DNA of 64,000 nucleotides, taken from Bin5 sp965221345. GTDB lineage: Bacteria; Chloroflexota; Anaerolineae; Caldilineales; Caldilineaceae. The stretch covers positions 3,534,001 through 3,598,000 of the forward strand of contig CBDCSD010000002.1 in NCBI GenBank assembly GCA_965221345.1, read 5' to 3'. A program made the translations under genes and the position numbers. Shown in pieces: positions 1 through 8,922 of the stretch (the first letter of the stretch is position 1; each line of letters starts with the position of its first letter). Under the pieces are notes generated by a model. The model saw only the letters and a list, made by a program, of their open reading frames with translations. It was not told the origin of the DNA and did not search any database.

Positions 1-1
1 G

Positions 2-325
2 CTGCCCGACCCCTTGACCGGCCAGCCCATGAACGAACTGCCCGCCGGTGTGAATAGCGGTCGGCCGACTAACCCCGACGAAACCAAACCCTCCGCGGCC
101 ATGCTGGAGCAGCAGATCCACCAGGTTGAGGAGCAAATTCGTGAATACCAGGAAAAGTATGAAGATGAGGACTACCCAATAAAGCGGGCACGGTTTCACG
201 CCGGCTTTGACCCAGAGGATGACAGATTCACAATTGTCGGGAACCAGGAAGTTCACTTTCCCAAAATCAACTTAATCATCAATAGACGATACTGGCACAA
301 AAGAAATGACGAATCGGAAAAATAA
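2..325 (+). CDS. C-terminal end of an unknown protein (5' end outside the window)
   Basis: The frame is open from the first bases of the window and ends at a TAA near 325. A TTG at 14 and an ATG at 29 could start it, but no ribosome-binding site is visible before either, so it is more likely the tail of a longer gene. The visible part is about 107 residues, charged and rich in Glu/Lys, with a helical-looking stretch (EQQIHQVEEQIREYQEKYED) and a basic C-terminus. I do not recognise a family. No catalytic motif, membrane segment or signal peptide is visible. Confidence 0.5.
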   Translation: MPDPLTGQPMNELPAGVNSGRPTNPDETKPSAAMLEQQIHQVEEQIREYQEKYEDEDYPIKRARFHAGFDPEDDRFTIVGNQEVHFPKINLIINRRYWHKRNDESEK

Positions 326-617
326 TTCCTGAATATAATATGCCTTTTGAGATGCCGCGCCGCGGCGGTACGCCCCTACCCATTGCACACCTGCCAACAC
401 GCCGCCACCCGCCCCCACCCGCCCCGGCAGCCGCTGAAACCGCCAACTGACCGCCATGCCCGCCAATCTGCTCTTCCAGAGTCAAGTTATCGCCCGTCCC
501 AACAACCGCCGCCGTCGTCAACTGACCGCCCTGCACCCGCAAACAACCTCCATCCCCAATCTCTCGTAAACTCTCGTGATCTCTCGTCAAACACTCATAC
601 CAGCGCCCCTGCGCCAG

Positions 618-673
618 CGGCGCCCCTCCCATCCCAAAATTCCCAAAATCCTGCAACTCCTGATTCAGACAAC
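618..673 (-). repeat. Dispersed intergenic repeat, copy 1
   Basis: Read on the minus strand it runs from a 'gttgtctgaatcagg' start through 'aggattttgggaattttgg' to a 'gatgggaggggcgccg' end. A closely similar sequence lies on the plus strand at 53855-53914. Neither copy encodes a recognisable protein. It is probably a member of a genome-wide intergenic repeat family; only these two copies are visible here. Confidence 0.55.
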
Positions 674-743
674 CGCAAGCCATGCCCTTGACTCAGGGCA
701 ATTGCTTCAGATTGGGACAAAACCACGTGAGGCTGCCTGAATC

Positions 744-947
744 TGGTAGGGGCGCCCCTTGTGGGTGCCCTTCTCAAGGCAAAGCGCCCAGAGAAGACAA
801 TTGGTAGGGGCGTCCCTTGTGGGTGCCCTTCTCGGAGCGAATCGCCTAGAGAAGACAATTGGTAGGGGCGCCCCTTGTGGGTGCCCTTCTCGGAGCGAAT
901 CGCCTAGAGAAGACAATTGGTAGGGGCACCCCTTGTGGGCGCCCTTC
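744..947. repeat. Four-copy 58-bp direct repeat
   Basis: Units begin at 744, 802, 860 and 918, giving an exact 58-base period; the fourth is truncated after about 30 bases. Each starts with 'tggtaggggc' and contains 'ccccttgtgggtgccc', an imperfect GC-rich dyad around 'gggcgccccttgtgggtgccc'. Copies 2 and 3 are almost identical and copy 1 differs in its second half. Nothing suggests translation. There are no spacers, so this is not a CRISPR array. Confidence 0.85.
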
Positions 948-1115
948 GTCGGCTACTTTGGCGTCCGAATTAAGATGCTTTTGCCCTGACCCTTGACTGC
1001 CGTCTCGCCCAGTCTTGTGTTAAGATGCGCAATTGCGAACACCTCCGCCAGACCATCCTATCGGCAGCGGAGCCAGCACCGGTTCAGTCTAAAGATCGCC
1101 AACCAGGAGGGTCCT

Positions 1116-2054
1116 GTGGAAAGCCAAACATTGCGTTATCGCGACGACGGCAGCATCGAACTGTATGTAACCGAAATTCATGGCCCTCAAGAAGGCGAGG
1201 TACAAGTTACTGGCGGGGCCTGCGGAATCTGTTCCTGGGACGTCGTGACCGCCAAGTTGGGCTCGGAAATGATCCCGATGGCCCCTCCCGGACACGAAGG
1301 CGTCGGCTACGTATCGAAGATCGGTGCCGGAGTGACCGGCTTCAAGGAAGGAGACAGGGTGGCCGGCGGCGGTTTTTCCACCGTGCGCAACTTGTCCAGC
1401 GAACGCATCTACCCAATCCCCACCTCGAAACTCGCCGACGAATTCTGGATCGTTGAGCCGGTCGCCTGTGCAGTGACCGGCATCGACCAGACAAACCTGC
1501 GAGCAGGAGAGACTGTCGCCCTGATCGGTTGCGGCTTCATGGGCCAGCTTCTCTTGCAAGGCCTGCTGCACTCGCCGGCCGGGAACTTGATCGCCATCGA
1601 CATTGTCGAGGATCGTTTGGAGTTGGCACGCACACAGGGGGCAGAAGAGACCATCAACCTCACCCAGCACGACAGGGACGACCTCGCCGCAACCCTCAAG
1701 GCTCGCGAAATAGATGTCGTTGTAGACGCATCGGGCAGCCAGCCGGGGCTGGATCTGGCTACTGACATCGTAAAGAGCGGCGGCCGCATCAATCTGTTCG
1801 GTTGGATCAAGGGCCAGAAAGCCTATTTCGACCCAACAAAATGGCACTTGGGCGGGTTCACCATCGTCAACTCATCGCCCAGTTCGAAGATCCGCAACAC
1901 CTTCCCACCGGCCATTCGTCTGATTGACGCCGGAGTTTTCGATCTTAAGCCACTCGTCACCCATATTACATCGCTGGGTGGGTACCCCTCACTGATGGAA
2001 GAGATCCTTGCGGGCGAAGCATCCTATGTTAAAGGCGTCGTTTCCTTGAAATGA
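1116..2054 (+). CDS. Zinc-type medium-chain dehydrogenase/reductase
   Basis: An NAD(P)-dependent alcohol/polyol dehydrogenase of the MDR superfamily, 312 residues. A GTG start at 1116 is chosen because a perfect AGGAGG lies at 1105-1110; the frame is open further upstream but that part does not look like MDR sequence. Visible features are a CGIC motif (Cys36-Cys39) and GHE (His60-Glu61), matching the catalytic zinc site, a GDR turn, Glu114 in VEP, and a Rossmann GxGxxG at 138-143. The four-Cys structural zinc lobe typical of longer members is absent, which explains the short length. It heads a plus-strand run of catabolic enzymes with a TIM-barrel isomerase, an SDR and Gfo/Idh proteins. The substrate is unknown, probably a sugar alcohol or sugar. 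Confidence 0.82.
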   Translation: MESQTLRYRDDGSIELYVTEIHGPQEGEVQVTGGACGICSWDVVTAKLGSEMIPMAPPGHEGVGYVSKIGAGVTGFKEGDRVAGGGFSTVRNLSSERIYPIPTSKLADEFWIVEPVACAVTGIDQTNLRAGETVALIGCGFMGQLLLQGLLHSPAGNLIAIDIVEDRLELARTQGAEETINLTQHDRDDLAATLKAREIDVVVDASGSQPGLDLATDIVKSGGRINLFGWIKGQKAYFDPTKWHLGGFTIVNSSPSSKIRNTFPPAIRLIDAGVFDLKPLVTHITSLGGYPSLMEEILAGEASYVKGVVSLK

Positions 2055-2340
2055 CCCGCATCTCTGGCCGGTTTTCACCACAGCCGCAGCACTGTTTGAC
2101 ATTTTCAGAAGTGGACCCGCCGCGATTCCCGCCTGCCCTGCCCTAAGCCAGCGAGCGAATTTGCCGCCACTAACTCTTGCCCTTTATTGCCGGGACGACA
2201 TTTGTTCAAACCGACCAGAGAGAGTTTGCATTTTCCCTGACAATTCCGTATGATCCTGATACCACTATTCTGTCCGGTGAAAACACAATTCGCGTCGCCT
2301 TTTGCCCCGCGAGCCAGCTACAAAACAGGTAACCACCATT

Positions 2341-3183
2341 ATGCAACTGGGATTCAGCACTTGGGGCATGCCGAAAGTACCCGTCGATGCGATAATTGGC
2401 CATTTGGCCGACCTTGGTTTCGATGGAGTAGAGTTAACCGTTCTGTCCCACCACACCACTGCACTGGAGTCGCTGTCCACGGCTGAGCGCCGCCGCATTC
2501 TGAAGCTGCTGCGCGACCACAATCTCCAATTGCCGGCAATTGCCGGCCACGTCAGCCTGATGGACGAGGACAGCGCCAGCCATGCTGCCAACCTGGATCG
2601 CCTGAAGCGGACAATGGACCTGGCACTCGACTGGGCCTCGGCCGACGGGCCGCCCGCTGTCGACACAACCGCCGGCGGCAAGCCTGAAGATTGGGATAGC
2701 AAGCTGGATCTGCTGGTCGAGCGCATTCAAGAGGCGGCGGAATACGGCGAGAGCCAGGGCGTTACAATTGCCATCGAACCGCACGTAGGCTCGATCATCG
2801 ACACGCCTGGTCGTATGCTAGAGGTCATCAAGAGAGTCGATTCGGACGCTGTTGGGGTCAACTTCGACATCAGCCATTTCAACGTCATGGGAATCGGCAT
2901 CGAAGAGTCGGTCGCCGCAATGGCCCCCTTCGCAAGCCACACCCATGTCAAGGACGAACGGGGCACGGTGCCCGATTTCGAGTTCCTGATACCAGGTGAA
3001 GGCGAATTTGATTACGTCACCTATCTGAAATCGATGCAGCGCCACGGCTACACCGGATTTATTACCGCTGAAATCAGCAACATGGTGCAGAAGCGGCCTG
3101 GCTACTACCCGCTAGCTGTCGCGACACAGACCTATAAGACGTTGGCCAAGGCTTTCGCCGACGCAGGCATCGAACGGGGATAA
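2341..3183 (+). CDS. Sugar phosphate isomerase/epimerase (xylose isomerase-like TIM barrel)
   Basis: A 280-residue cytoplasmic protein of the AP-endonuclease-2/xylose-isomerase-like TIM-barrel fold, which binds a divalent metal and isomerises or epimerises ketoses, keto-inositols and related compounds. The metal-site pattern is complete: Glu146 in IEPH, Asp176 and His179 in FDISH, His202 in HTHVKD, and Glu244 near the end. The ATG at 2341 begins with the family-typical MQLGFSTWG; a TTG 39 bases upstream is possible but has no better ribosome site. It lies between two oxidoreductases on the same strand, which fits an oxidise-isomerise-reduce sugar pathway. The exact substrate cannot be read from sequence. 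Confidence 0.82.
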   Translation: MQLGFSTWGMPKVPVDAIIGHLADLGFDGVELTVLSHHTTALESLSTAERRRILKLLRDHNLQLPAIAGHVSLMDEDSASHAANLDRLKRTMDLALDWASADGPPAVDTTAGGKPEDWDSKLDLLVERIQEAAEYGESQGVTIAIEPHVGSIIDTPGRMLEVIKRVDSDAVGVNFDISHFNVMGIGIEESVAAMAPFASHTHVKDERGTVPDFEFLIPGEGEFDYVTYLKSMQRHGYTGFITAEISNMVQKRPGYYPLAVATQTYKTLAKAFADAGIERG

Positions 3184-3336
3184 ACCTACCGTTACAGAGT
3201 CGGTTTTTTCGCGTCGTCGGCTGCAGAGCATGGTAAGTTCTCCCGCTGACACGGACTCCACTTATTCACTAAGAATTAAGCCGGAAGTAGAAGGTCCCAA
3301 CTATACGTTGCGGCGAAAACGAACGAGGAGACAATT

Positions 3337-4104
3337 GTGTCAACTGAAGTAAGTTTCGACCTGAGCGGCAAAGTCATGGTCGTCACCGGCGCTGGCAAAG
3401 GCATCGGTAAATCGATTGCCGAGACCGCTGCGCGCTACGGCGCCGGCCTCGCTCTTGGCAGCCGCACGGTCAGCGAATGTGAAGAGACTGCAGAAACATG
3501 CCGTGCCAACGGCATTCGGGCAGAGGCGTGGCATCTTGACGTGACCGATTTGGCGAGCATCGACCGCTTCGTCGCCCAGACTTGGGACGCCTTCGGCCGC
3601 ATTGATTCGGTTGTCAACAACGCCGGCTATAACAGCCCCAAGCCAGCCCTCGACTACAGCGAAGAGGAGTTCGACTATATTTCGGACGTAAATTTCAAGG
3701 GCGCATTTTTCATGTCCACAGCCTGCGCCCGCCGCATGATCGAAGCCGGCATCGAAGGCAGCGTCATCTCCATTAGTTCACAAGTTGGCGTGGTAGGCGG
3801 ACCGCTACGAGCAATTTACGCCTCGGCCAAAGGCGCCGTGGGCCAGATGACTCGCTCGCTGGCAGTGGAATGGGCGCCCCATGCCATTACCGTCAACGCC
3901 GTTGCACCGACGTTCACGCGCACCCCCCTTTTGGAACGCGCCATTCAGAACCCCGATTTCGCCAAAAACCTTGAAAAGATCCCGATGGGGCGCATCGCCG
4001 AGCCGCATGAAATCGCCGGCGCCGTCATCTATATGGCCTCCGACGCCGCCCGTATGGTGACAGGGCAGGTGCTGGTGGTGGACGGTGGCTATACCTCTGT
4101 CTGA
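3337..4104 (+). CDS. Short-chain dehydrogenase/reductase (SDR)
   Basis: A 255-residue classical SDR that oxidises or reduces a hydroxyl/ketone with NAD(P). Visible motifs are TGAGKGIG (residues 17-24) for the dinucleotide, NNAG (94-97), the catalytic Ser148 and the Tyr161-x3-Lys165 pair in YASAK, and a C-terminal VDGGY. The start is GTG at 3337 with GAGGAGA about 9 bases upstream. The length is standard. It belongs to the 1.1-7.5 kb catabolic run and resembles gluconate 5-dehydrogenase or 3-oxoacyl reductase-like members; the context favours a sugar or polyol substrate. Confidence 0.88.
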   Translation: MSTEVSFDLSGKVMVVTGAGKGIGKSIAETAARYGAGLALGSRTVSECEETAETCRANGIRAEAWHLDVTDLASIDRFVAQTWDAFGRIDSVVNNAGYNSPKPALDYSEEEFDYISDVNFKGAFFMSTACARRMIEAGIEGSVISISSQVGVVGGPLRAIYASAKGAVGQMTRSLAVEWAPHAITVNAVAPTFTRTPLLERAIQNPDFAKNLEKIPMGRIAEPHEIAGAVIYMASDAARMVTGQVLVVDGGYTSV

Positions 4105-4222
4105 CACACGGGCGCTGACCCACCATTAGTTCCAGCAGCAGGTGTTAATGGGTAAGCGACTTATTTGACCGCCAAGAACCGGTAAACACAGTCCCGAAAC
4201 TTCTTACGGGTCGGACGACAAA

Positions 4223-5344
4223 ATGCCTCAAAAACTACGTGCCGCAATAATAGGCGTCGGCGGGATTTCCAGGAATCACCTTCAAGGTTACCTGGCCACG
4301 GGGCGCTATGAAATCGTGGCACTGGCCGACCTGAGTGCAGAGGCGATGGCCGAAAAGAACCAGCAGTTTGACATTGCCCCTGCACATTACACAGACGGCC
4401 GCCAGATGATGGAAGAAGAGCGGCCAGATGTCGTGTCGATTTGCACATGGCACAAGGGCCATGCTCCCTGGACCATCGCGGCCGCGGCCTACAAACCGAA
4501 GGCAATTCTCTGCGAAAAGCCAATGGCCGAAAGCGTCGGCGCAGCCGAGCAGATGATGATCGCCTGCAAGCGCAATGACGTGAAACTTGCAATTGGCCAC
4601 CAGCGCCGCTTCCTCCCCTCCTACACCTTGGCAAAAGAATTGATCGCCCAGAAAGCCATTGGCGATGTCAACCTCATACAGAGCATGGGCGGGGCGGGCC
4701 TGCCTAACTACAGCTCCCACCAGGCTGACATGTACCGTTACCTGTTGTCCGACGACGAGTGCGTTTGGGTGATGGGCAACATCGAACGCAAGACCGACCA
4801 GCACGAACGCGCCACCCGCATCGAGGACCGCGCCATGGCAGTCTTCCAGTTTGCCGGAGGACCGCGGGCGATGATCCTCAGCGATCTTGTCCCGAACTAC
4901 TATCAAGGCGCGCAGATCTTTGGAAGCGACGGCATGATCAGCTTGACCACTGAATCGTTGCAGATCCTGAATGCGGACAGCGGCGGTCGTTGGGAGCAGC
5001 GCGTACCGAACGGCAAGTTTTTCACAGTGGAAGAGTTGGGCGACCGCTTCGAATGGATGGAAGGCGGTGCGGCACAAGCCGATGAGTTGGCGGACTGGGT
5101 GGAAGGCAAGGCCAATACGCACAGAGGCCGGGACGAGCAGGGGTACAAGGCGCTCCAAATGATCCACGCCGTATACGAGTCGGCCCGCATGCACGAAAAA
5201 GTGGAGATGCCCCTGCAAACGCGGGTCAATCCCCTCGACCTGATGGTAGAATCAGGCCACTTGACGCCACAGCGCCCTGGCAAGTACGATATACGCGCTG
5301 CGGCGCTACGAAACGAAAATATGGTTGACGATACGAGAAACTAA
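4223..5344 (+). CDS. Gfo/Idh/MocA family oxidoreductase
   Basis: A 373-residue NAD(P)-dependent sugar or inositol oxidoreductase. The N-terminal Rossmann domain opens with AIIGVGGISRNH, and the family's EKP signature is at residues 98-100, where the Lys contacts substrate and cofactor. The C-terminal alpha/beta substrate domain follows, with GHQRRF at about 130 and a second-domain sheet ending near 300; the last 40 residues are a tail. The ribosome site before the ATG at 4223 is weak. It is flanked by an SDR and a PhyH dioxygenase, and a second Gfo/Idh protein is encoded 1.1 kb downstream, suggesting paired redox steps on one substrate. Confidence 0.88.
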   Translation: MPQKLRAAIIGVGGISRNHLQGYLATGRYEIVALADLSAEAMAEKNQQFDIAPAHYTDGRQMMEEERPDVVSICTWHKGHAPWTIAAAAYKPKAILCEKPMAESVGAAEQMMIACKRNDVKLAIGHQRRFLPSYTLAKELIAQKAIGDVNLIQSMGGAGLPNYSSHQADMYRYLLSDDECVWVMGNIERKTDQHERATRIEDRAMAVFQFAGGPRAMILSDLVPNYYQGAQIFGSDGMISLTTESLQILNADSGGRWEQRVPNGKFFTVEELGDRFEWMEGGAAQADELADWVEGKANTHRGRDEQGYKALQMIHAVYESARMHEKVEMPLQTRVNPLDLMVESGHLTPQRPGKYDIRAAALRNENMVDDTRN

Positions 5345-5407
5345 ACGCAGCACTAATTGTAATCATCCGTCTCTGTCCAATGGGAATGCATACAGGAGGG
5401 CATGACC

Positions 5408-6376
5408 ATGAAACTCTCGGCCGAACAACTCGCGCATTTCGACGAATTTGGTTATGTGATTGTCAGCGACGTCTTCAGTCCTGAAGAGGATATCGACCCC
5501 GTTATCGAAGAGTACAAGAGCGTTCTGGACAGCTTGGCCCGCGAACTATTCGAGGCCGAGGAGATTTCTTCACTGTACGAGGAACTACCCTTTTCCGATC
5601 GACTGATCGCCATCTACCAGGAAAGCGGTAAAGTTCACGCCCAGTATTTCGACTTCTCGCTGCCCCAGGGCAATGTGAAACCCGATACGCCCTTCTGGGC
5701 CGGCCCGGCAGTCTTCCGCATGTTGACAAATGAGAGTCTGCTGGACTCTGTCGAGTCGATCCTCGGCAGCGAAATCTATTCCAATCCGGTGCAGCACGTC
5801 CGCCTCAAACCGCCGGAACACCTCACGCCGAAGAACGAGGAGACCGGCCGCGTGATGTTGGGCAAGACCCCAGTCCATCAGGACCACGGCGTGGTTAGGG
5901 AGGAAGCAGACGAAACACAGATGCTGACCGTCTGGTTCTCGCTCATGGATGTAAACGTTGAGAACGGCTGTTTATGTGTCTGGCCGAAAAGCCACAAGCG
6001 GGGATTGATCGACCACTGTCCTACAGATCTAGGGCTGTTAGTTCCTGGCAAACTGCTCGACGGCAAGGCAGTGCCCATGGTCATGAAAAAGGGCGACGCG
6101 CTCCTGATGCACAAACAGACGCTGCACGCCTCCTACTCCAACAACAGCGATTCAATCCGTTGGAGTTTCGACCTGCGCTACAACCCTGTCGGACAGCCGA
6201 CCGGCCGACCCGCCTTCCCAGGCTTCGTCGCCCGCAGCCGCCAATATCCCGAAACGGTCTTGAGTGAACCGGCCGACTGGGAAAAACTGTGGCGCGATAC
6301 ACGCGATTACATGGCAACGATTGAAGATGGCGGAAACTTCAATCGCTGGACCAAGGACAACCCGGTTTGTGCCTAG
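5408..6376 (+). CDS. Phytanoyl-CoA dioxygenase (PhyH) family protein
   Basis: A non-haem Fe(II)/2-oxoglutarate dioxygenase of the PhyH family, 322 residues. The iron facial triad is intact: His157-Gln-Asp159 and the distal His240, with Arg251 placed to bind 2-oxoglutarate. The start is the second of two nearby ATGs: AGGAGG at 5394-5399 is 8 bases from 5408 but only 2 from the ATG at 5402. It would hydroxylate a small organic substrate. The neighbours on both sides are Gfo/Idh oxidoreductases, a grouping that points to sugar-derivative or osmolyte breakdown and not to phytanate. Compare the PhyH protein at 52835-53728, which lacks the Asp ligand. Confidence 0.87.
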   Translation: MKLSAEQLAHFDEFGYVIVSDVFSPEEDIDPVIEEYKSVLDSLARELFEAEEISSLYEELPFSDRLIAIYQESGKVHAQYFDFSLPQGNVKPDTPFWAGPAVFRMLTNESLLDSVESILGSEIYSNPVQHVRLKPPEHLTPKNEETGRVMLGKTPVHQDHGVVREEADETQMLTVWFSLMDVNVENGCLCVWPKSHKRGLIDHCPTDLGLLVPGKLLDGKAVPMVMKKGDALLMHKQTLHASYSNNSDSIRWSFDLRYNPVGQPTGRPAFPGFVARSRQYPETVLSEPADWEKLWRDTRDYMATIEDGGNFNRWTKDNPVCA

Positions 6377-6445
6377 CCTAAGAACATAGGCGGCATGCTG
6401 GAACTCTTTAAATTCATTTGATTCCACCAATAAAGGGGTCAGGAA

Positions 6446-7468
6446 ATGGCCACCGGATCAGACGCGCCACCTCTCATAATGGCCCAATACGGCACCAAGC
6501 ACGGGCACGCCGCCGGCAAGTTGGAGGCAATGCAGGACTCGCCTGACGTGCAGGTAGTAGGCGTCTTTGAACCAGACGCGGAACGCCGCGCCGAATTGGA
6601 AGGAACATCCGGCCCGTTCAGCAATGTGCGCTGGTTTGACTCGGAAGACGAACTCCTTTCCGACACCTCAATCGTTGCCGTTTCTTCCGAAGGCAAGAAC
6701 GCCGAAAGCCTCCCCCAGACCGAAGCCCTTGTCGACGCCGGCCTGCATGTTTGGTACGACAAACCGGCCGGTGAGGATTGGACCGGCTGGCAAAGAGTGA
6801 TGGGAAAGGCCCAGGACAAAGGGCTGCTCATCCAGATGGGTTACATGTTCCGTTACCAGAACGGCTTCTGCCAGATCGCCAATTGGGTGCATGGCGGCCT
6901 CCTGGGCGACGTGTATTGTACCCGTGCCCACATGTCCACCGGCGTAACTGCCGAATCCCGCAAGGCCCTTGCAGTCCATCAGGGAGGTATCTTCTTCGAT
7001 CTGGGTGGCCACATGCTCGACCAGGTCGTATGGCTGATGGGCCGACCGGCCCGAACAACCAGTTTTCTCCGTACAGACGGCGTAGAAGGTCCGAGCTGCG
7101 CCGACAACACGCTCGGCGTTCTTGAGTTCGAGAGAGGACTAGCCTTCGTCGATATTGCCGCGATGGAGCCCAAACCGATGGCCCGCCGCTTTGAAGTCTA
7201 CGGCACAAAAGGCAGCGCCATCCTGCTCGAACCCTTCGAACCGCCATACGCTATTCGTTTGTGCCTGGAAGAGCCTGCCGAGGGCTATGAGGCCGGAGCC
7301 CAGATTATCCCTGTTCCGACCCAGAGTCGCCAGCAAACCTACGAAGAGGAGTTGGTCGCCTTTGTGGCAACTCTACGCGGCCAACAACCGCCGGATCGTT
7401 CTCCTGAACACGAGCTCCTCGTGCAAGAGACGCTCCTGCGCTTAACAGGAAGAATCGCTGACGCGTAG
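6446..7468 (+). CDS. Gfo/Idh/MocA family oxidoreductase, divergent nucleotide loop
   Basis: A 340-residue Gfo/Idh/MocA-type protein. The ATG at 6446 follows GTCAGGA. The usual GxGxxG loop is replaced by a QYGTKHGH segment (about 14-21), and the EKP signature is DKP (105-107), as in the subgroup that binds substrates such as inositol-like rings or glycosides. A GGHMLDQ motif near 190 belongs to the second domain. The gene ends 66 bases before the stop of the convergent membrane-protein gene and probably closes the operon-like run that starts at 1116. The function is redox chemistry on a sugar or polyol; the specific substrate is unknown. Confidence 0.82.
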   Translation: MATGSDAPPLIMAQYGTKHGHAAGKLEAMQDSPDVQVVGVFEPDAERRAELEGTSGPFSNVRWFDSEDELLSDTSIVAVSSEGKNAESLPQTEALVDAGLHVWYDKPAGEDWTGWQRVMGKAQDKGLLIQMGYMFRYQNGFCQIANWVHGGLLGDVYCTRAHMSTGVTAESRKALAVHQGGIFFDLGGHMLDQVVWLMGRPARTTSFLRTDGVEGPSCADNTLGVLEFERGLAFVDIAAMEPKPMARRFEVYGTKGSAILLEPFEPPYAIRLCLEEPAEGYEAGAQIIPVPTQSRQQTYEEELVAFVATLRGQQPPDRSPEHELLVQETLLRLTGRIADA

Positions 7469-7534
7469 AAAGCTGCTTCCACCTTTACCGCATCCAAAAC
7501 CACCTGACAATCGGCGGCTGCCGGCCGCTCGCTT

Positions 7535-8893
7535 TTACGTCCGCGCGTGGCGCAGTCGAATCGACAGGTATACCCGCTGCGATCGCCGCCACAGCCAGAG
7601 GTTGCGCACAATTGAACCGAAGTTGTAAGCCACCACCGCGATGGAGACGCCCGAAACGCCGCAGAGAAATGCACTGCCGGTCCCGGCAAGGCAAGGCCTC
7701 CCGCCCCATAAGCTCCCCAAGATCAAGAGAATAGTCACCACTGTCAGAGAAAGCGAGTCCGCCTCGGTGATGCTCCGCGTCCGCTGACTATTGATCAGCG
7801 TACCCTGAAATAAGCTCGAGAGTGCCGTCAGCGCCGGCAGTGGAATAATCAGCCAGAGGACAGTCTTTGCCTGCTGCAAGAGCTCCGGCGGTAGCGCGGC
7901 GATCCGCAAAAACCAGAAGTCCCCAAATGGTGTGACCGCCATCACCAGCGGGACCGCTGCCAGCGACAGACCCAGCTTCCAGGTGAATCGTCGCAAAACC
8001 TCAATCGAGCCAGGTCGATCCAGCAACACAATGACCGACTCAACGAATGCAAAAGCCGCGCTGTTGGTCATTATCAACACGCCAAAGAGTACCGGCCAGA
8101 GTGCTAGCGACCCTAGCGAATCTGGCATGCGGCTGAGGCTGGCGCTGACGAGAGGTTGAAGCAGAATCTGCATGAAGGTCGTCAGAACCAGTGGCAAGTA
8201 GAGGCGAAGAAACCGATTCCAGGTCAGAGGCGGGGCGCCCCGAACTACCGACAGCAGGTTCTTGCGCACTACCGGTCTTACTCGTAGAGTGGCATAGATG
8301 GCTTCGAATACCACCCCTATTGAAATCGTGGTACTTGCGATGATGATGCCGTCCCATGAGGACAACCAGAAAAGTCCGACCGCCAGCGTCACTTCAAGCA
8401 CAAGCCGAAGCACTGTTCCAAGCGATACCGCGCGGGTCTGGTCGCAGCGAATCAGAACCCCATATTGGAAGCGCCGCAGAGCAAGGCTCGGGATAAAAGG
8501 GAGCATGATTCGAACACCGCTGCGGACTGGCTCAGCAAGCTCCGCCGGCGCTGAAATCAGGCCCAGCACGATGAAATCAAAAAGTGGTGTAAAGGCGAGC
8601 AGAAAGTGAACGGAAGTCAGTCCGACGCAGAGCCAGATCATGTACTGCCTGCCCCGCCTGTAGGACTCCCTGTCTCTGCTCAGAGCCGTCGAGGCCGCCA
8701 GCATCGAAATGGACGGAGCGGACAGAACGAGGACCAGCGAGAACGCCAAGCCCCAGGCCGCCAACTGTACCTTGGGATCAATGCTTCGTGCCACAACCGC
8801 CGCCAGTATCGGCTGTTCCACGGTAATCATGAACCAGCTCAGCGCCAGCGGCCACCAGGTCTTGAGGATGCCTCGTGTGGAAAGTTGGGGCAC
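7535..8893 (-). CDS. Multi-pass membrane transporter, MATE/ANKH-like
   Basis: A 452-residue hydrophobic protein with about 11-12 predicted membrane segments in two similar halves, each opening with a FWWPLAL-like or RLYLPLVL-like segment. This two-half layout matches the MOP/MATE flippase fold. The N-terminal pattern (WWPLALSW, AAWGLAFSLVL, LAASTALSRD) recalls the progressive-ankylosis (ANKH) branch more than drug-efflux MATE proteins; that similarity is from memory and not verified. The start is a GTG at 8893 without a clear ribosome site. The dehydrogenase gene upstream on the same strand ends 29 bases before it, so the two may be co-transcribed. It may export a phosphate-rich or sugar metabolite. 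Confidence 0.6.
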   Translation of the reverse strand: MPQLSTRGILKTWWPLALSWFMITVEQPILAAVVARSIDPKVQLAAWGLAFSLVLVLSAPSISMLAASTALSRDRESYRRGRQYMIWLCVGLTSVHFLLAFTPLFDFIVLGLISAPAELAEPVRSGVRIMLPFIPSLALRRFQYGVLIRCDQTRAVSLGTVLRLVLEVTLAVGLFWLSSWDGIIIASTTISIGVVFEAIYATLRVRPVVRKNLLSVVRGAPPLTWNRFLRLYLPLVLTTFMQILLQPLVSASLSRMPDSLGSLALWPVLFGVLIMTNSAAFAFVESVIVLLDRPGSIEVLRRFTWKLGLSLAAVPLVMAVTPFGDFWFLRIAALPPELLQQAKTVLWLIIPLPALTALSSLFQGTLINSQRTRSITEADSLSLTVVTILLILGSLWGGRPCLAGTGSAFLCGVSGVSIAVVAYNFGSIVRNLWLWRRSQRVYLSIRLRHART

Positions 8894-8922
8894 AAGAGTA
8901 AATTCTCAGTTTGCGGTTTCTG

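Larger units (their letters stand above)
326..1115. other. Intergenic region with repeats, no convincing gene
   Basis: This 790-base stretch has only short, low-quality reading frames in several phases. It holds a dispersed repeat at 618-673, a four-copy 58-bp array at 744-947, and then the leader of the dehydrogenase gene. An upstream in-frame extension of that gene (from about 993) lacks family-like sequence and is not taken as coding. Confidence 0.6.

Noticed and set aside
993..1115. N-terminal extension of the dehydrogenase at 1116
   Set aside because: It is in frame but not MDR-like, and a perfect ribosome site precedes the GTG at 1116.
3184..3215. Possible terminator after the TIM-barrel isomerase
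   Set aside because: There is a T6 run but the stem (accg/cggt) is only four pairs.
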